Below, piece after piece: positions 24,035 through 34,159 of a stretch of 64,000 bases of DNA. The position numbers were made by a program, and so were the translations under genes. Below the pieces are notes generated by a model, which saw nothing but the letters and a program-made list of their open reading frames with translations, was not told the origin of the DNA and searched no databases. The DNA is from Dyadobacter endophyticus (GTDB taxonomy: Bacteria > Bacteroidota > Bacteroidia > Cytophagales > Spirosomataceae), in contig NZ_BMIA01000003.1 in the NCBI RefSeq assembly GCF_014641595.1, positions 62,001 to 126,000 on the forward strand, in the 5' to 3' direction. Positions within the stretch are counted from its first letter, which is position 1. Every line of letters begins with the position of its first letter.

Positions 24035-24631
24035 ATGGCAACATCACTCACGACGCTCGGGCTGGAACTCCCGACAGATCCCCGCTGGACCGACATTGCT
24101 GCCATGCAGATCGGCGATGTATTGATAGACCACGCCTATTGCGAGCAAAAAGCCGCTTCCAGCTGCATCTCCCTGATCGTCCATTATCCTGAAAAAGCAT
24201 CGCTCGTAGAAACCCTGACACCCATCGTAGCCGAAGAATGGGGGCACTTTCAAAGGGTTTTGAAGGAATTGAAGAAAAGAAATATCCCGCTGGGCCGGCA
24301 GCGTAAAGATGAGTACGTGAACCAACTCATGCAGCTCGTTACCAAAGGCGATACCAACAAAATGTTCCTGGACAGGCTGCTGATCTGCGGATTGATCGAA
24401 GCGCGTAGCTGCGAACGTTTCAAGCTGCTTTCGGAAAACCTGGAAGATGAATCACTGCAAAAGTTCTACCGCGAACTGATGATTTCGGAAGCCGGGCATT
24501 ACCGCACATTTCTTGAACTGGCCGAAACTTACGTTCCGGTCGAAAAAGTAAGGGCGCGCTGGAAAGAACTCCTGCACGCCGAAGCCGAGATCATGCAATC
24601 GCTCTCACCACGCGGCGACCGCATTCACTGA
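24035..24631 (+). CDS. miaE: tRNA 2-methylthio-N6-isopentenyladenosine-37 hydroxylase
   Basis: A diiron monooxygenase that hydroxylates the isopentenyl group at tRNA position 37. The 198-residue protein has a four-helix ferritin-like frame with metal ligands in EEWGHF (ExxH), EARSCERF and EAGHYRTF (ExxH), plus an early Glu in HAYCEQKAASSC. The ATG at 24035 is preferred over the earlier start at 23969, which runs through the porin stop region. It lies between the porin and the addB-like gene in the same run. Confidence 0.92.
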   Translation: MATSLTTLGLELPTDPRWTDIAAMQIGDVLIDHAYCEQKAASSCISLIVHYPEKASLVETLTPIVAEEWGHFQRVLKELKKRNIPLGRQRKDEYVNQLMQLVTKGDTNKMFLDRLLICGLIEARSCERFKLLSENLEDESLQKFYRELMISEAGHYRTFLELAETYVPVEKVRARWKELLHAEAEIMQSLSPRGDRIH

Positions 24632-24648
24632 CATATCCCGCATTTCCG

Positions 24649-27555
24649 ATGCCATCATTCCTGAACCTCGTCGCCAAACGCATTCTGGCCAACCATACCT
24701 CGCTCGACCACGTGCAAATAGTGGTACCGACGCGGCGGGCAGCCTTTTTTCTGATGCAGGAATTGGCCGGGGAAACCACCGAGGCACTTATGAGCCCTGG
24801 TATCATGGCGATCGACGACTTTGTGGAAAGCATTTGCAGCCTTGAAATCGAGGACCCGGTACACCTGCTGTTCGATCTGTACGAAACCTTCCGGGAGATC
24901 GACCCGGATGTGCAATTCGACCGTTTTATGGGCTGGGCGTCGGTACTGCTGGCCGACCTGGACAAGATTGACCAGTACCTCGTCAAAACGGATTTTCTTT
25001 TTGAATACCTCTCGGAGGCACACGCGCTCTCGCGCTGGCAGGAGAGCCTGCCGGAGGGCAAATCGCTGCAAGGCGAAGGCGGTTCGAAACAGTATTTCTC
25101 TCTTTTTGAGAATATCAACAAGGTATACCAATCTTTCAGGCAGCGGTTGCTTGCGAAAGGCAAAGCCTACCGCGGAATGGCCTATCGGGAGCTGGCCGAA
25201 GACATTAACAACCTGGTGGAAGGCTGGGCGGAGAACGAACGCATTTATTTTGCGGGTTTCAATGCGTTCACGACTTCGGAACGAACGATCGTCACAGCAT
25301 TGATCAAAGCCAAAAAGGCTGAGGTCCTGTGGGATTCCGACCGCTATTATATGTCGGAAAATACCGTTGTGGAAGCCGGCAAGAGCCTTCGCGACTACCA
25401 GCGGAGCAAGGAATTCGGGGAATGGAACTGGACGGGCGACGATTTGCTTTCAACTGAAAAACACATTACCATTTACGGCGTGCCCAATGCGACCCTGCAA
25501 ACGAAAGTAGCGGGCGAGCTTTATCAGCGCATGAAGCGCTTCGATCCGGACGACGCGCCTATCCCTACCGCCATTGTCCTCGCCGACGAGAACCTGCTGC
25601 TTCCGATGCTCTACTCCCTCGACGAAGCCGTGCGTGACCTAAACGTCACAATGGGCCTGTCCATGCGGAATTCGCTGCTTTACACCTTGGTAGACGGCAT
25701 TTTCGAATTGCAGCAGAATGTGGTCGAGTTTCGGAGCAAGAGCGGCAAAATGATCCGGATCCCGAAATTCGGGCACAAATCCATTGATAAAATCCTGAAT
25801 CACCCGTTTGTCAGGCATTACGAGTACGTAGCCCTTACGCCACTGGCCGACGGACAGACGATCATACAGCGAACGCTCCGGGAAATTACCGAAGGCAACC
25901 AGGTGTTCCTTAGCTCGGAGGAATTGGTTGTATTGGGCGACAACCACCCATTGTTTCAGATCCTTTTCACGCATTGGCAGAAAAACAATGCCCAGCAGGT
26001 GATCCGCGCGTTTTACCAGCTCATCGAGTTGCTGCGGGAGGTTTACAAGGATTACAAGAATGCACTCGAAACCGAATACCTCTATCTTTTTTACACATTA
26101 CTCAAACAATTCGAACAGACGATCGAAGAACGGGCGGAGCTGATCACGCTGCGGACGCTCAAATCCTTTATGTTCGAGCTGATCCGCCAGACGCGCATTC
26201 CATTCAGCGGGGAGCCGATCAGCAACCTGCAAATCATGGGGATGCTCGAAACCCGCGCGCTGGACTTCGAACGGATCATTATATTATCTGTCAATGAAGG
26301 CATTATACCGCAGGCAAAGCGGCAGAACTCGCTGATCCCATTCGACGCGGCGCAGGCCGTGGGGCTGCCTACCCACCAGCATCAGGAAGCCGTAATGTCC
26401 TACCATTTCTACCGGTTGCTGCAACGCGCATCCGAGGTTCATATTCTTTACACCAGCACCAACGACGCACCTGGCGGAGGCGAGAAAAGCCGTTTTGTAC
26501 GGCAGATCGAGTATGAGCTGGCCCAATACAATCCGCTCATCCGGATTGAGAACAAAACCGTCGTTTTTGAAGCCCGGCAACAACAGGAGCTGGAAGAAGT
26601 GGTACATAAAGACGATGCGCTTATCGCCGCCATCCGTGCCTATCTCGACGGCAAGGGCATTTACCCGACGCACCTCAACGAGTTCATCCGCTGCTCCATG
26701 CAGTTTTACCTCAAACACATTGCGGGTGTGAAGGAAAAAGAGGAAGTCGAAGAAGAGCTGGGCATGGACAAAATCGGCACCTGGCTGCACGCCTCGCTAG
26801 AACGCCTTGACCTTGAATTTTTCCTGCTCGACAACGACCCATCCGAAGAACAGATCACGACCGTGCTCCGCGAGGAGTTTGACCGGCTCTTCAAAGGTTA
26901 TGTCACAGACCTGGGGCTAAACCGCATTTATTACCAGATCGGCGAGCAGCAGATACTGACCTTCCTTCGCCACCATATGGCGCAACAACCACGCAGGAAG
27001 ATATTGGCGGCCGAACAGCCGCTGCACACGCGCATTCAGCTCGTGTTGCAGGGCTCGTACACTCCCGTGCGCCTGGGCGGGAAGATCGACCGCATCGAAC
27101 TTGGTGAGGACGGTACGTTATATGTGATGGATTACAAAACCGGCAGCGTGGAGCTGACTGGCAAACAAAAACTCGCCGATCCGGTGGCCCGTGAAGAAGT
27201 GATCCGCTTCGATCCCGACCGGAAAATGGGCTATGTGCGCCAGCTATGGATTTATGAGTACCTCATGTACCGCCGCATGAAAGAGGAGAAAGGGCTGAAC
27301 TTACGCGGTAACACCTACAATTTTGGCGACTACGCCGTCAAATCGGGCTTTTACTCCTTCCGCGACCCGAAAAACCTCATCTCCAACCCGCTGGAACTGA
27401 CCGAGCAGCTGGCGCCGGAAGAGTTCATCGAAAAATCGGAAGTGATATTGACCGATATCCTCAATGTAATGCTCGACCCAGCTGTTCCGTTCCGCAAAAC
27501 CGACGACCTCACTACCTGCAAATTTTGTGATTTTACCGGGATCTGTGGGCGGTGA
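24649..27555 (+). CDS. AddB-like helicase-nuclease with Fe-S staple
   Basis: A 968-residue protein with AddB architecture: an N-terminal UvrD-like region beginning VQIVVPTRRAAFFLMQELAG, a large helical middle, and a C-terminal PD-(D/E)XK nuclease with YVMDYKTGSVELTG. A cysteine near FIRCSMQFYLKHIAG and the terminal CKFCDFTGIC (C-x2-C-x5-C) form the iron-sulfur staple known from AddB. It would act in double-strand break resection with an AddA partner, which is not in the window. Starts 17 bp after miaE. Confidence 0.85.
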   Translation: MPSFLNLVAKRILANHTSLDHVQIVVPTRRAAFFLMQELAGETTEALMSPGIMAIDDFVESICSLEIEDPVHLLFDLYETFREIDPDVQFDRFMGWASVLLADLDKIDQYLVKTDFLFEYLSEAHALSRWQESLPEGKSLQGEGGSKQYFSLFENINKVYQSFRQRLLAKGKAYRGMAYRELAEDINNLVEGWAENERIYFAGFNAFTTSERTIVTALIKAKKAEVLWDSDRYYMSENTVVEAGKSLRDYQRSKEFGEWNWTGDDLLSTEKHITIYGVPNATLQTKVAGELYQRMKRFDPDDAPIPTAIVLADENLLLPMLYSLDEAVRDLNVTMGLSMRNSLLYTLVDGIFELQQNVVEFRSKSGKMIRIPKFGHKSIDKILNHPFVRHYEYVALTPLADGQTIIQRTLREITEGNQVFLSSEELVVLGDNHPLFQILFTHWQKNNAQQVIRAFYQLIELLREVYKDYKNALETEYLYLFYTLLKQFEQTIEERAELITLRTLKSFMFELIRQTRIPFSGEPISNLQIMGMLETRALDFERIIILSVNEGIIPQAKRQNSLIPFDAAQAVGLPTHQHQEAVMSYHFYRLLQRASEVHILYTSTNDAPGGGEKSRFVRQIEYELAQYNPLIRIENKTVVFEARQQQELEEVVHKDDALIAAIRAYLDGKGIYPTHLNEFIRCSMQFYLKHIAGVKEKEEVEEELGMDKIGTWLHASLERLDLEFFLLDNDPSEEQITTVLREEFDRLFKGYVTDLGLNRIYYQIGEQQILTFLRHHMAQQPRRKILAAEQPLHTRIQLVLQGSYTPVRLGGKIDRIELGEDGTLYVMDYKTGSVELTGKQKLADPVAREEVIRFDPDRKMGYVRQLWIYEYLMYRRMKEEKGLNLRGNTYNFGDYAVKSGFYSFRDPKNLISNPLELTEQLAPEEFIEKSEVILTDILNVMLDPAVPFRKTDDLTTCKFCDFTGICGR

Positions 27556-27634
27556 TTTGCTGCACGAAAAATACCCTTGAAGCCTTGCAACCATTGCCCG
27601 AACAAAGCGATCTTTTAAAAAAATCGTTTACGGT

Positions 27635-27775
27635 ATGATCGTTATAGCAAAGTTATCCCTCTTCATTATCTGGCTAATGGCCTTTGTCGTAACCTGCCTT
27701 GTAATAGGCGTTACATTCCCGGTTATTGTCTTGTTCGACAAGTTTCAAATGCATTGCAAAGAAGTATCCCTATAA
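27635..27775 (+). CDS. Tiny membrane protein (46 aa)
   Basis: ATG at 27635 begins a 46-codon frame with one long hydrophobic helix (IAKLSLFIIWLMAFVVTCLV) followed by VIVLFDKFQMHCKEVSL. It ends 27 bp before a strong bidirectional terminator. No homologue is recognised. Single-helix topology is likely. Confidence 0.5.
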   Translation: MIVIAKLSLFIIWLMAFVVTCLVIGVTFPVIVLFDKFQMHCKEVSL

Positions 27776-27802
27776 TATCAAATCGAATGCCTCTCAAAAA
27801 AT

Positions 27803-27832
27803 AAAGGCGGATGAGATCACTCATCCGCCTTT
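27803..27832. terminator. Bidirectional terminator
   Basis: AAAGGCGGATGAG (27803-27815) and CTCATCCGCCTTT (27820-27832) form a 13-bp stem with loop ATCA. Ends the plus-strand run (46-residue ORF) and the minus-strand lipoprotein gene. Confidence 0.92.
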
Positions 27833-27851
27833 TTGCTGGATACTAATCCGA

Positions 27852-28331
27852 TTATTTCTTCTTGAATTCCAGGTATTGCTCAAAGTCATTTACACCGCTG
27901 CTCGATTCTGAAAATTTGATGGTGATGTTTATCTGAGGCACGCCGCCACCGTTTACGAGCCTCGTACCGATGCCGCTGATCCGCTGGTTTAAAGCGCCCC
28001 CAATTGTTTGGGTTACATCCACTTTCTCGTTGATTTCAAAAGTATCCTGTGCTGTTGCCTTCACCGCCACCAGCGGGTATTGCTGTGTAATCGGAATCCT
28101 TGTACCTGATAACACAATCTCCGAGTCCTTGGTATAATTAATGCTCAGCTGGTTTTTTGACTCGGTAGTAATATCCCATTTATGATGGCTCGTAACTCCT
28201 GCATCCACTGTGGTAGTTTCATAAACGCCCACGATGTCCTTTGCATAATCCACTTCCGGCTCCGGGTCTTTCTTGTCGTCTTTGCAAGCGCCCATCAGAA
28301 CTACCAGACAGCAAAAAATCAGCTTTTTCAT
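27852..28331 (-). CDS. Lipoprotein of unknown function
   Basis: A 159-residue protein with a lipobox (LVVLMGACKDDKK, Cys16) and an acidic/lysine spacer, then a beta-rich domain with DIVGVYETTTVDAGVTS. This is the common Bacteroidota small-lipoprotein form (calycin-like or unknown fold). Downstream it uses the terminator at 27803. No operon partners. No function is claimed. Confidence 0.8.
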   Translation of the reverse strand: MKKLIFCCLVVLMGACKDDKKDPEPEVDYAKDIVGVYETTTVDAGVTSHHKWDITTESKNQLSINYTKDSEIVLSGTRIPITQQYPLVAVKATAQDTFEINEKVDVTQTIGGALNQRISGIGTRLVNGGGVPQINITIKFSESSSGVNDFEQYLEFKKK

Positions 28332-28450
28332 ACTTCAATTTTAAGAGTAAACAATTTTCAAATATAAACACGCATCCTAATTTTCCTACTATAACGGCAC
28401 CACCCCTGGATACGCATACCGAGGCGATAATTTATTCATTTCAAACTTTT

Positions 28451-29404
28451 TCAAAACGGCAAGCGGCCCAAATCGACATTACCTCCCGAAATAATGATAC
28501 CTACTTTTTTGCTTTCAAAAACGGCCCTGTTTTTTAAAACCGCCGCAGTAGATACCGCACCGGAGGGCTCAACCACAATTTTCATGCGTTCCCACAAATA
28601 CCGCATCGCCTGGACGATCTCCTCGTCGGAAACCGTAAAAATGTCGGCCACCTCCGATTTGATAATCGCGAAGGTCTTGTCGCCCAGGTGCGTCAGCAGG
28701 CCATCAGCGATGGTATTAATGTAAGGAGCTTTTTCGATTCTGTCGCTTCTGAATGATAATACCGCATCTGCCGCCCCCTCGGGCTCGCCTGCGTAGACCT
28801 TCGTGTCCGGAGAAAAGTATTTGGCCGACAACGCCGTTCCGCTTAATAAGCCGCCCCCACCTACCGGCGCCACGATCGCATCAAACACCACACCTGCGTC
28901 CTCGATCAGTTCTTTCGCAGCAGTAGCCTGCCCTGCGATCACTTCATAATTGTTGAATGGGTGTATAAAAGTCGCGCCAGTGCGTGCGACGATCTCGTCG
29001 ACCGTCCGCTGCCGGTCTTCCGGTGTGTTTTTGCAAAAAGTAATGGTCGCTCCGTAACCTTCCACGGCCGCTATCTTCACTTTCGGCGAATTTTCGGGCA
29101 TGACGATGTAACATTTGGCCCCTACTTTCTCGGCCGAAAACGCGATCGCTTGGGCATGGTTGCCCGACGAATGCGTGATAACGCCGTTCGCGAGCTGCTC
29201 GGCCGATAGCGAAAGCACCGCATTAAGCCCGCCCCTCGCCTTGAATGCTCCTATCTTTTGCAGGTTTTCGCATTTGAAATACAATTCCACGCCGGAAACG
29301 CTGTTCAGGAATTGCGAAGTCATAATGGGTGTGTGATGAATGTAGGGCTTAACCAGCCCGTGGGCTGCCTCAATGGTCTCTCTGGTAGGTACAGTTCCTG
29401 TCAT
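28451..29404 (-). CDS. PLP-dependent threonine/serine dehydratase (serine racemase-like)
   Basis: A 317-residue fold-type II PLP enzyme. The PLP lysine is in KIGAFKARGG (about residue 52), with SSGNHAQA and VGGGGLLSG binding the phosphate. It lacks the C-terminal ACT regulatory domain of biosynthetic threonine deaminase (IlvA), so a catabolic dehydratase or serine racemase is likely. The choice between these cannot be made from the sequence alone. It stands alone, between two minus-strand genes. Confidence 0.85.
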   Translation of the reverse strand: MTGTVPTRETIEAAHGLVKPYIHHTPIMTSQFLNSVSGVELYFKCENLQKIGAFKARGGLNAVLSLSAEQLANGVITHSSGNHAQAIAFSAEKVGAKCYIVMPENSPKVKIAAVEGYGATITFCKNTPEDRQRTVDEIVARTGATFIHPFNNYEVIAGQATAAKELIEDAGVVFDAIVAPVGGGGLLSGTALSAKYFSPDTKVYAGEPEGAADAVLSFRSDRIEKAPYINTIADGLLTHLGDKTFAIIKSEVADIFTVSDEEIVQAMRYLWERMKIVVEPSGAVSTAAVLKNRAVFESKKVGIIISGGNVDLGRLPF

Positions 29405-29448
29405 AGGGGTGTATATTATGAAAATTGTTCCTGCTATAAAAAGAAAAA

Positions 29449-29474
29449 GGGCCCGTCATGTTACCGACGGGCCC
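29449..29474 (-). terminator. Terminator of ompA-like gene
   Basis: GGGCCCGTC (29449-29457) and GACGGGCCC (29466-29474), 9-bp stem, 8-nt loop, followed on the minus strand by TTTTTCTTTTT. It lies 26 bp after the stop at 29501. Confidence 0.88.
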
Positions 29475-29500
29475 TCATCTGAAAAATTTCTCAGTTAACC

Positions 29501-30388
29501 TTATTTACCGGCATTTGGTGTGTAAAGGTTGAAGAACTGATCGAGTTTCGGTGTAATGATGATCTCCGTACGACGGTTCAGGCTGCGGTTCGGCGCTGAA
29601 TCGTTAGCCACTTTGGGGAGATATTCTCCACGGCCGCCAGCGATCATACGAACCGGCTCAACACCGTATTTCTTTTGCAGGGTACGTGCGACAGAAGTTG
29701 CACGCAACACCGAAAGATCCCAGTTATCAGCCACTTTGTCCGTCGCGATAGGTACATTATCCGTGTGACCTTCGATCAGGATTTCGATTTCTTTGTAGTC
29801 GTTCAGGATTTTCGCCACTTTGGAAAGTACGGTTTCAGCTGCTGTGTTGATAACCGAGCTTCCCGATTTGAACAACATCTTGTCGGAAAGGGAAACGTAA
29901 ACCACGCCTTTCTTTACTTCGATCTGAACATCTTCGTCGCTTACATCAGCCAATGAACGTTTCAGGTTCAATACCAGCGCCATGTTCAAAGAATCTTTGT
30001 GCTGGATGCTCTTGTTGAGGTCGCGGATCTGGGTACCTTGCTGGTCCATCATCGCGAGTGATTTCTTGATGCTTTCCGAACCTTCTTTCGAGATTACCGA
30101 AAGGTCCGACATGCGGTCAAGAAGGTTGTTGTTGTTCTTTTTAAGGAAGTCAACTTGTTCTTCCAGCTCTTTCAATTTTGCATTTTTGCTGGTCAGTTCG
30201 TCATTCTTTGCCTTCAAATCATTATTCAAGCCAGCAGTTCTGCTATCACAATCATTCAGGTCGGCTCTTGCTTTGTCCAGTTGGATTTGGATCTCATTGG
30301 CTTGCTTCTGTGCGGAAAGAAGTTTTTTCTTGCTTGCACATGAGCCCAGTACAAAGAGCATGGCAACGGCTAAAAGCGTTTGTTTCAT
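29501..30388 (-). CDS. OmpA-family lipoprotein
   Basis: A 295-residue outer-membrane lipoprotein: lipobox in VLGSCASKKKL, a long coiled coil (about 25-150), then a C-terminal OmpA domain (about 165-285) that binds peptidoglycan, with EGHTDNVPI and NRSLNRRTEIII. Function is outer-membrane anchoring and cell-envelope integrity. It has its own terminator and is probably monocistronic. Confidence 0.9.
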   Translation of the reverse strand: MKQTLLAVAMLFVLGSCASKKKLLSAQKQANEIQIQLDKARADLNDCDSRTAGLNNDLKAKNDELTSKNAKLKELEEQVDFLKKNNNNLLDRMSDLSVISKEGSESIKKSLAMMDQQGTQIRDLNKSIQHKDSLNMALVLNLKRSLADVSDEDVQIEVKKGVVYVSLSDKMLFKSGSSVINTAAETVLSKVAKILNDYKEIEILIEGHTDNVPIATDKVADNWDLSVLRATSVARTLQKKYGVEPVRMIAGGRGEYLPKVANDSAPNRSLNRRTEIIITPKLDQFFNLYTPNAGK

Positions 30389-30521
30389 AATCGTCTTAGG
30401 GTTGTTAAAAATAGATAAACACTGTTAAGTAAAACATTTGGTACTACACTGATCGCTATCAATAATCGAGCCAAAACTTAAAAAGTCATCACTCGGGGTG
30501 CATTCAAAACGCGAAAGTACA

Positions 30522-30561
30522 AAAAAAGGGAACAATGTCGTACCGACATTTTCCCTTTTTC
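30522..30561 (-). terminator. Terminator of GLPGLI gene
   Basis: Long hairpin: AAAAAGGGAA plus AATGTCG paired with CGACATT and TTCCCTTTTT around loop TAC, with one C bulge. T run on the minus strand side. It starts 23 bp after the stop at 30584. Confidence 0.85.
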
Positions 30562-30583
30562 ACAATGTAATATAGTATTTTAC

Positions 30584-31333
30584 CTAATAAGGCATTGACC
30601 AGAATGGATTCCTGCGCGCCTTGATACTGTCGCGAATGTGCGCCGTCACCAGTTCCTCGTATTGCTTATTGTTCAGTTTGCGCCCTTTTACCTTCTTGGG
30701 AAGGTTAATATCCTCTGCCGGAACCGGTTTCATTTTAATATCAATGGCACTGATCACGATATCGCCGTCATTGATATCCAGTTCGAGGATCATACCCGGT
30801 AAGCCGGTGTACATTTCCGGTCCGCCCGATACCGGCAGATCATTCGCAAACCATGCAGTGATCTTCTGGTCCTTGATGGTATCCTGCGTAACGGCCATCA
30901 TACACATACGCCCCGCTACCTCCTTGATCTTGTTCATTACTTTCCAGCTGGGCGCTTTAAGCGAGTCCTCAACGATGTAAGTCCTGCCCAGCATGCCGAT
31001 AATATCCGTTTTGGTCTCCTTCTCGAAGTTCCGGTAAATCTGGTAATCTTTCTCCGACCATGACCAGCCGTGTTCGTTCTCAACCACTTTCGGATAAGTG
31101 TAAACGCTCTGTTTTTCATTGAAATACAGGGTCATTTTTTGTTTGTACTCGTCGTCCTTACCCCAGGTCTGCTTCATCCGGTCTTTTTCTTCATTGCTGA
31201 GGAATGTCAAACGGGAATTGATCTTCGTCCAGTGGTATACCCTTTCGTAGGTGATCTCCCCTTCCAATTGTTGTGCGAATAATGGCGCGGAGGAAATTGC
31301 CATCATCAATATTAATATTCTGATTGTTCTCAT
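30584..31333 (-). CDS. GLPGLI family protein
   Basis: A 249-residue secreted protein (signal peptide ends near AQQLEG) with the family hallmark GLPGMILELDI (YTGLPGMILELDINDG). The family is found in Bacteroidota next to TonB-linked outer-membrane barrels, and this gene lies 18 bp downstream of such a gene, so the two form an operon. Molecular function is unknown in the family. Terminator follows. Confidence 0.9.
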   Translation of the reverse strand: MRTIRILILMMAISSAPLFAQQLEGEITYERVYHWTKINSRLTFLSNEEKDRMKQTWGKDDEYKQKMTLYFNEKQSVYTYPKVVENEHGWSWSEKDYQIYRNFEKETKTDIIGMLGRTYIVEDSLKAPSWKVMNKIKEVAGRMCMMAVTQDTIKDQKITAWFANDLPVSGGPEMYTGLPGMILELDINDGDIVISAIDIKMKPVPAEDINLPKKVKGRKLNNKQYEELVTAHIRDSIKARRNPFWSMPY

Positions 31334-31351
31334 GACCTGGTTTATAAGTAT

Positions 31352-34159
31352 TTAAAAGAATCCATTACCACGTTTTACCGAAGCCGTCATACCTCTCATA
31401 TTATAGGTAAAGCTCAGCATGAAATACCGCGACAATGTAGCCACACGACGTTCCGAGTAATAATTCTGGTTCGCATTCTGGCTGATACCCAGGTTTCTCT
31501 TGAAAACGTCGTTGGCTGTCAGACGGATCTCGCCTTTTTTGCTTTTCAGGATCAATTTATAAACTGAAAGGTTCAGGATCGGCACTTGTTGGTTAAAGCC
31601 AAACTGGTCGTTTTTATAACTCCGGTAGTTGAGACGGCCACTGAAATAGACTTCTTTGGGCATCTTGACATTCATCTCCGCATTATAGTTCGCGTTGACG
31701 ATCTTCTGGTTCTGATTGGTATTGATCGAATACTTTGTATCGCTGATATTCCAGTTTGCACTGGTATAAAGCGTGAACACCTCGCTTGGCGTCAGGTCCA
31801 GCCGCGCACCGAAGTTGTACCCGTCCGTTTTCGTTTCGTTTTTGACGTTGTTAATATAAGTCAGGTTATTGCTGAAATTAATACCCGTATTCACGCCAAA
31901 TGTCGCCTTCGTTTTCTTCAGCGGGAACCCGAACCCGATGTAGCTACCGTAATTGTCCCCGCCGCTCACGTTCATGGGTTTGGTAGTCGTTACGAGATCC
32001 TGGCTGATCGTCCGGTTGTACACGATCTGGTCCTCATTGTAGTTATAGAAGACGTTAATGTACAAGTTGGTGAAACTCGCCGGATTGAACATCTGGAATC
32101 CACCATACACATTGTGGGTCGTCTGCGGGATCAGGTCCGGATTACCTTCCACGATGTAAAGCGGATTGCTGTTATCCACGATCGGCTGCAAGTCGGTAAT
32201 AGACGGCTCACGCACGTTCAGGCCATATTCCGCATAGAGGTACTTGTTGTTTTTGAGGCTGTAATTCAATGAAACGTTCGGTACCAGTTTCTTGAACGTC
32301 CGGTCTACCCGGGTCATGTTCGTCTGTGATTCATCGAGAGCGAACTTGCCTCTCAGCTCGAATTGCACGCCCGCGAGCCCCAATGCGAGGTTCAACCCCT
32401 TGTGTGAATAACGCACACTCGTTCCAAGCCGGTTAAAGGTGAAGTCATTGGTATAATAGCGCGTCAGGAACGGGTTCACTTTGTCCACAGTCCCTTCTAC
32501 GTCGAACACATCCCTGTCGACCTTGTCTTTCCGCATACTGTAATTATAGAACGTCTCCCAGAAAAACTTCTTCGCAAAAGGCTCCACGTATGACAAGCTG
32601 CCTTTGAAATTCCCGCGGGTACTCTCGGTTTGCTGTAACTGGTTGATCACGCTATTCTTGGTAGAATCCTGCAAGAACAGGTTCACCGAGTTCTGGCGGC
32701 GGTCCTCATCCGAATTATTGATATTGTAACCTACACTGGCCGCGAAGTTCCGCCCCTTTTTCTTGAACTTGTGACGGTATAGCAGCAGGTTGGCCATTGC
32801 AAACGAGTTGTAATCGCTCAGGTTCTTGACGTCCGACCGGTTGGTAAGCATATTCTCGTTGCGATATGACCTCGTTTCGCTTGAATACTCATTATCCCCG
32901 GCATTGATCCGCGAGTTACTGATCAGAATGAGCGTGTTAAGCGAATCGATATTATGCTCAAACCGGAATGCCGGGCGATGGTTTCCAGTAAATCCGAGCG
33001 TTTTGTTTTTACCGTCGGTTAAATAAGAATCATTGTCTGTCAGGAAGTTCTCCGAGCTGGTTTGTACGTCTGTGATCGCGCGGGTCGAGTTGTAAAAATA
33101 GCTGGTACTCAGCTTCGTCTTCTTGGTATCGAAGTTGTAATTGGCCCCGCCTGCCCAGTTTTTGGTAAAACCTTCGGAACCCTGGCCACCCCAGTTGGGC
33201 TGGATCGTAATGTCGTCGCCACCATAGTAACGCCCGCTGCTAAAACCGAAATCACCGTCGTCGCCCCAATTGAACGACTGGCTGCCTTTGAAGTCCTGGT
33301 AATCGTTCCGCGCAATGCCCGACTGGTTGGTATTATTTCCAAAACCCAGCACTGCAAACTGCTGCTTATCATCGAAACGGTTGTAACTCACCTTCCCTTC
33401 GAGCCGCGAGTCCGTTCCGACACCCGCCACCGCCTTACCGAAGCCTCCCTTTTTGTGGCTGTCTTTCAATTCGAGGTTCATGGTCTTTTCGCGCTTGCCG
33501 TCGTCAACCCCCGTGGCCTTGGCCTGCTCTGTTTTTCCATTAAAAACCTGGACTTTATTGATCGCCTCCGCGGGCAGGTTCTTTGTAGCCATCTTCGGAT
33601 CGTCTCCAAAAAAGCGCTTACCGTCTACCGTTACACGTTTGATCTCTTCGCCCTGCGCCCGGATGTTACCGTCGCCATCCACCTGCACGCCCGGTAGCTT
33701 GCGCAGCAGATCCTCCACCGACGAGCCCGGTGGTACTTTAAATGCTTTCGCATCGAATTCCACCGTATCGCCCCGGATACTTAGCGGCGCCCGGGCCGTT
33801 TTAATGACCACCTCATATAACTCCTTTTGCAAGACCTTCATTTTAGCCTTGCCAATATCCACAACATCCTGATTCTTAGGATCTATTATTTCCTGATAAG
33901 GAACATAACCCACGTAGGATACCTTGAAAATGTAGGTAATGCGTTTGAGGTTCTTCATTTCGAATGAACCGTCTTTGCTAGTCCTTCCGAAGTTGACGAG
34001 CGAGGAGTCTTTCGGTAACAGCAACATGATCGTCGCTTCGGGCAATACCGCTCCGGAAGTATCCGTCACGGTTCCTTTTAACGTAAATCGCCCTCCGGTC
34101 TGCGCGTGCGCAGCGAGCATGGGAAGGCATAACCATAACAGAAGTAGGATTTTTTTCAA
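31352..34159 (-). CDS. Outer-membrane beta-barrel protein (TonB-receptor-like)
   Basis: About 935 residues: signal peptide, a carboxypeptidase-like domain (about 25-105, with GYVPYQEII), a plug-like region (PPGSSVEDLLRKLPGVQVDG) and a C-terminal barrel of the OMP_b-brl_3 type. The frame extends to a TTG at 34240, but that N-terminus places 27 polar residues before the signal sequence. A TTG at 34159 gives a clean start (KKILLLLWLCLPMLAAHAQ). No ATG lies in between, so a TTG start is proposed. It is cotranscribed with the GLPGLI gene. Ligand unknown. Confidence 0.8.
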   Translation of the reverse strand: MKKILLLLWLCLPMLAAHAQTGGRFTLKGTVTDTSGAVLPEATIMLLLPKDSSLVNFGRTSKDGSFEMKNLKRITYIFKVSYVGYVPYQEIIDPKNQDVVDIGKAKMKVLQKELYEVVIKTARAPLSIRGDTVEFDAKAFKVPPGSSVEDLLRKLPGVQVDGDGNIRAQGEEIKRVTVDGKRFFGDDPKMATKNLPAEAINKVQVFNGKTEQAKATGVDDGKREKTMNLELKDSHKKGGFGKAVAGVGTDSRLEGKVSYNRFDDKQQFAVLGFGNNTNQSGIARNDYQDFKGSQSFNWGDDGDFGFSSGRYYGGDDITIQPNWGGQGSEGFTKNWAGGANYNFDTKKTKLSTSYFYNSTRAITDVQTSSENFLTDNDSYLTDGKNKTLGFTGNHRPAFRFEHNIDSLNTLILISNSRINAGDNEYSSETRSYRNENMLTNRSDVKNLSDYNSFAMANLLLYRHKFKKKGRNFAASVGYNINNSDEDRRQNSVNLFLQDSTKNSVINQLQQTESTRGNFKGSLSYVEPFAKKFFWETFYNYSMRKDKVDRDVFDVEGTVDKVNPFLTRYYTNDFTFNRLGTSVRYSHKGLNLALGLAGVQFELRGKFALDESQTNMTRVDRTFKKLVPNVSLNYSLKNNKYLYAEYGLNVREPSITDLQPIVDNSNPLYIVEGNPDLIPQTTHNVYGGFQMFNPASFTNLYINVFYNYNEDQIVYNRTISQDLVTTTKPMNVSGGDNYGSYIGFGFPLKKTKATFGVNTGINFSNNLTYINNVKNETKTDGYNFGARLDLTPSEVFTLYTSANWNISDTKYSINTNQNQKIVNANYNAEMNVKMPKEVYFSGRLNYRSYKNDQFGFNQQVPILNLSVYKLILKSKKGEIRLTANDVFKRNLGISQNANQNYYSERRVATLSRYFMLSFTYNMRGMTASVKRGNGFF

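Noticed and set aside
28451..29404. Biosynthetic threonine deaminase IlvA
   Set aside because: No C-terminal ACT regulatory domain; too short.
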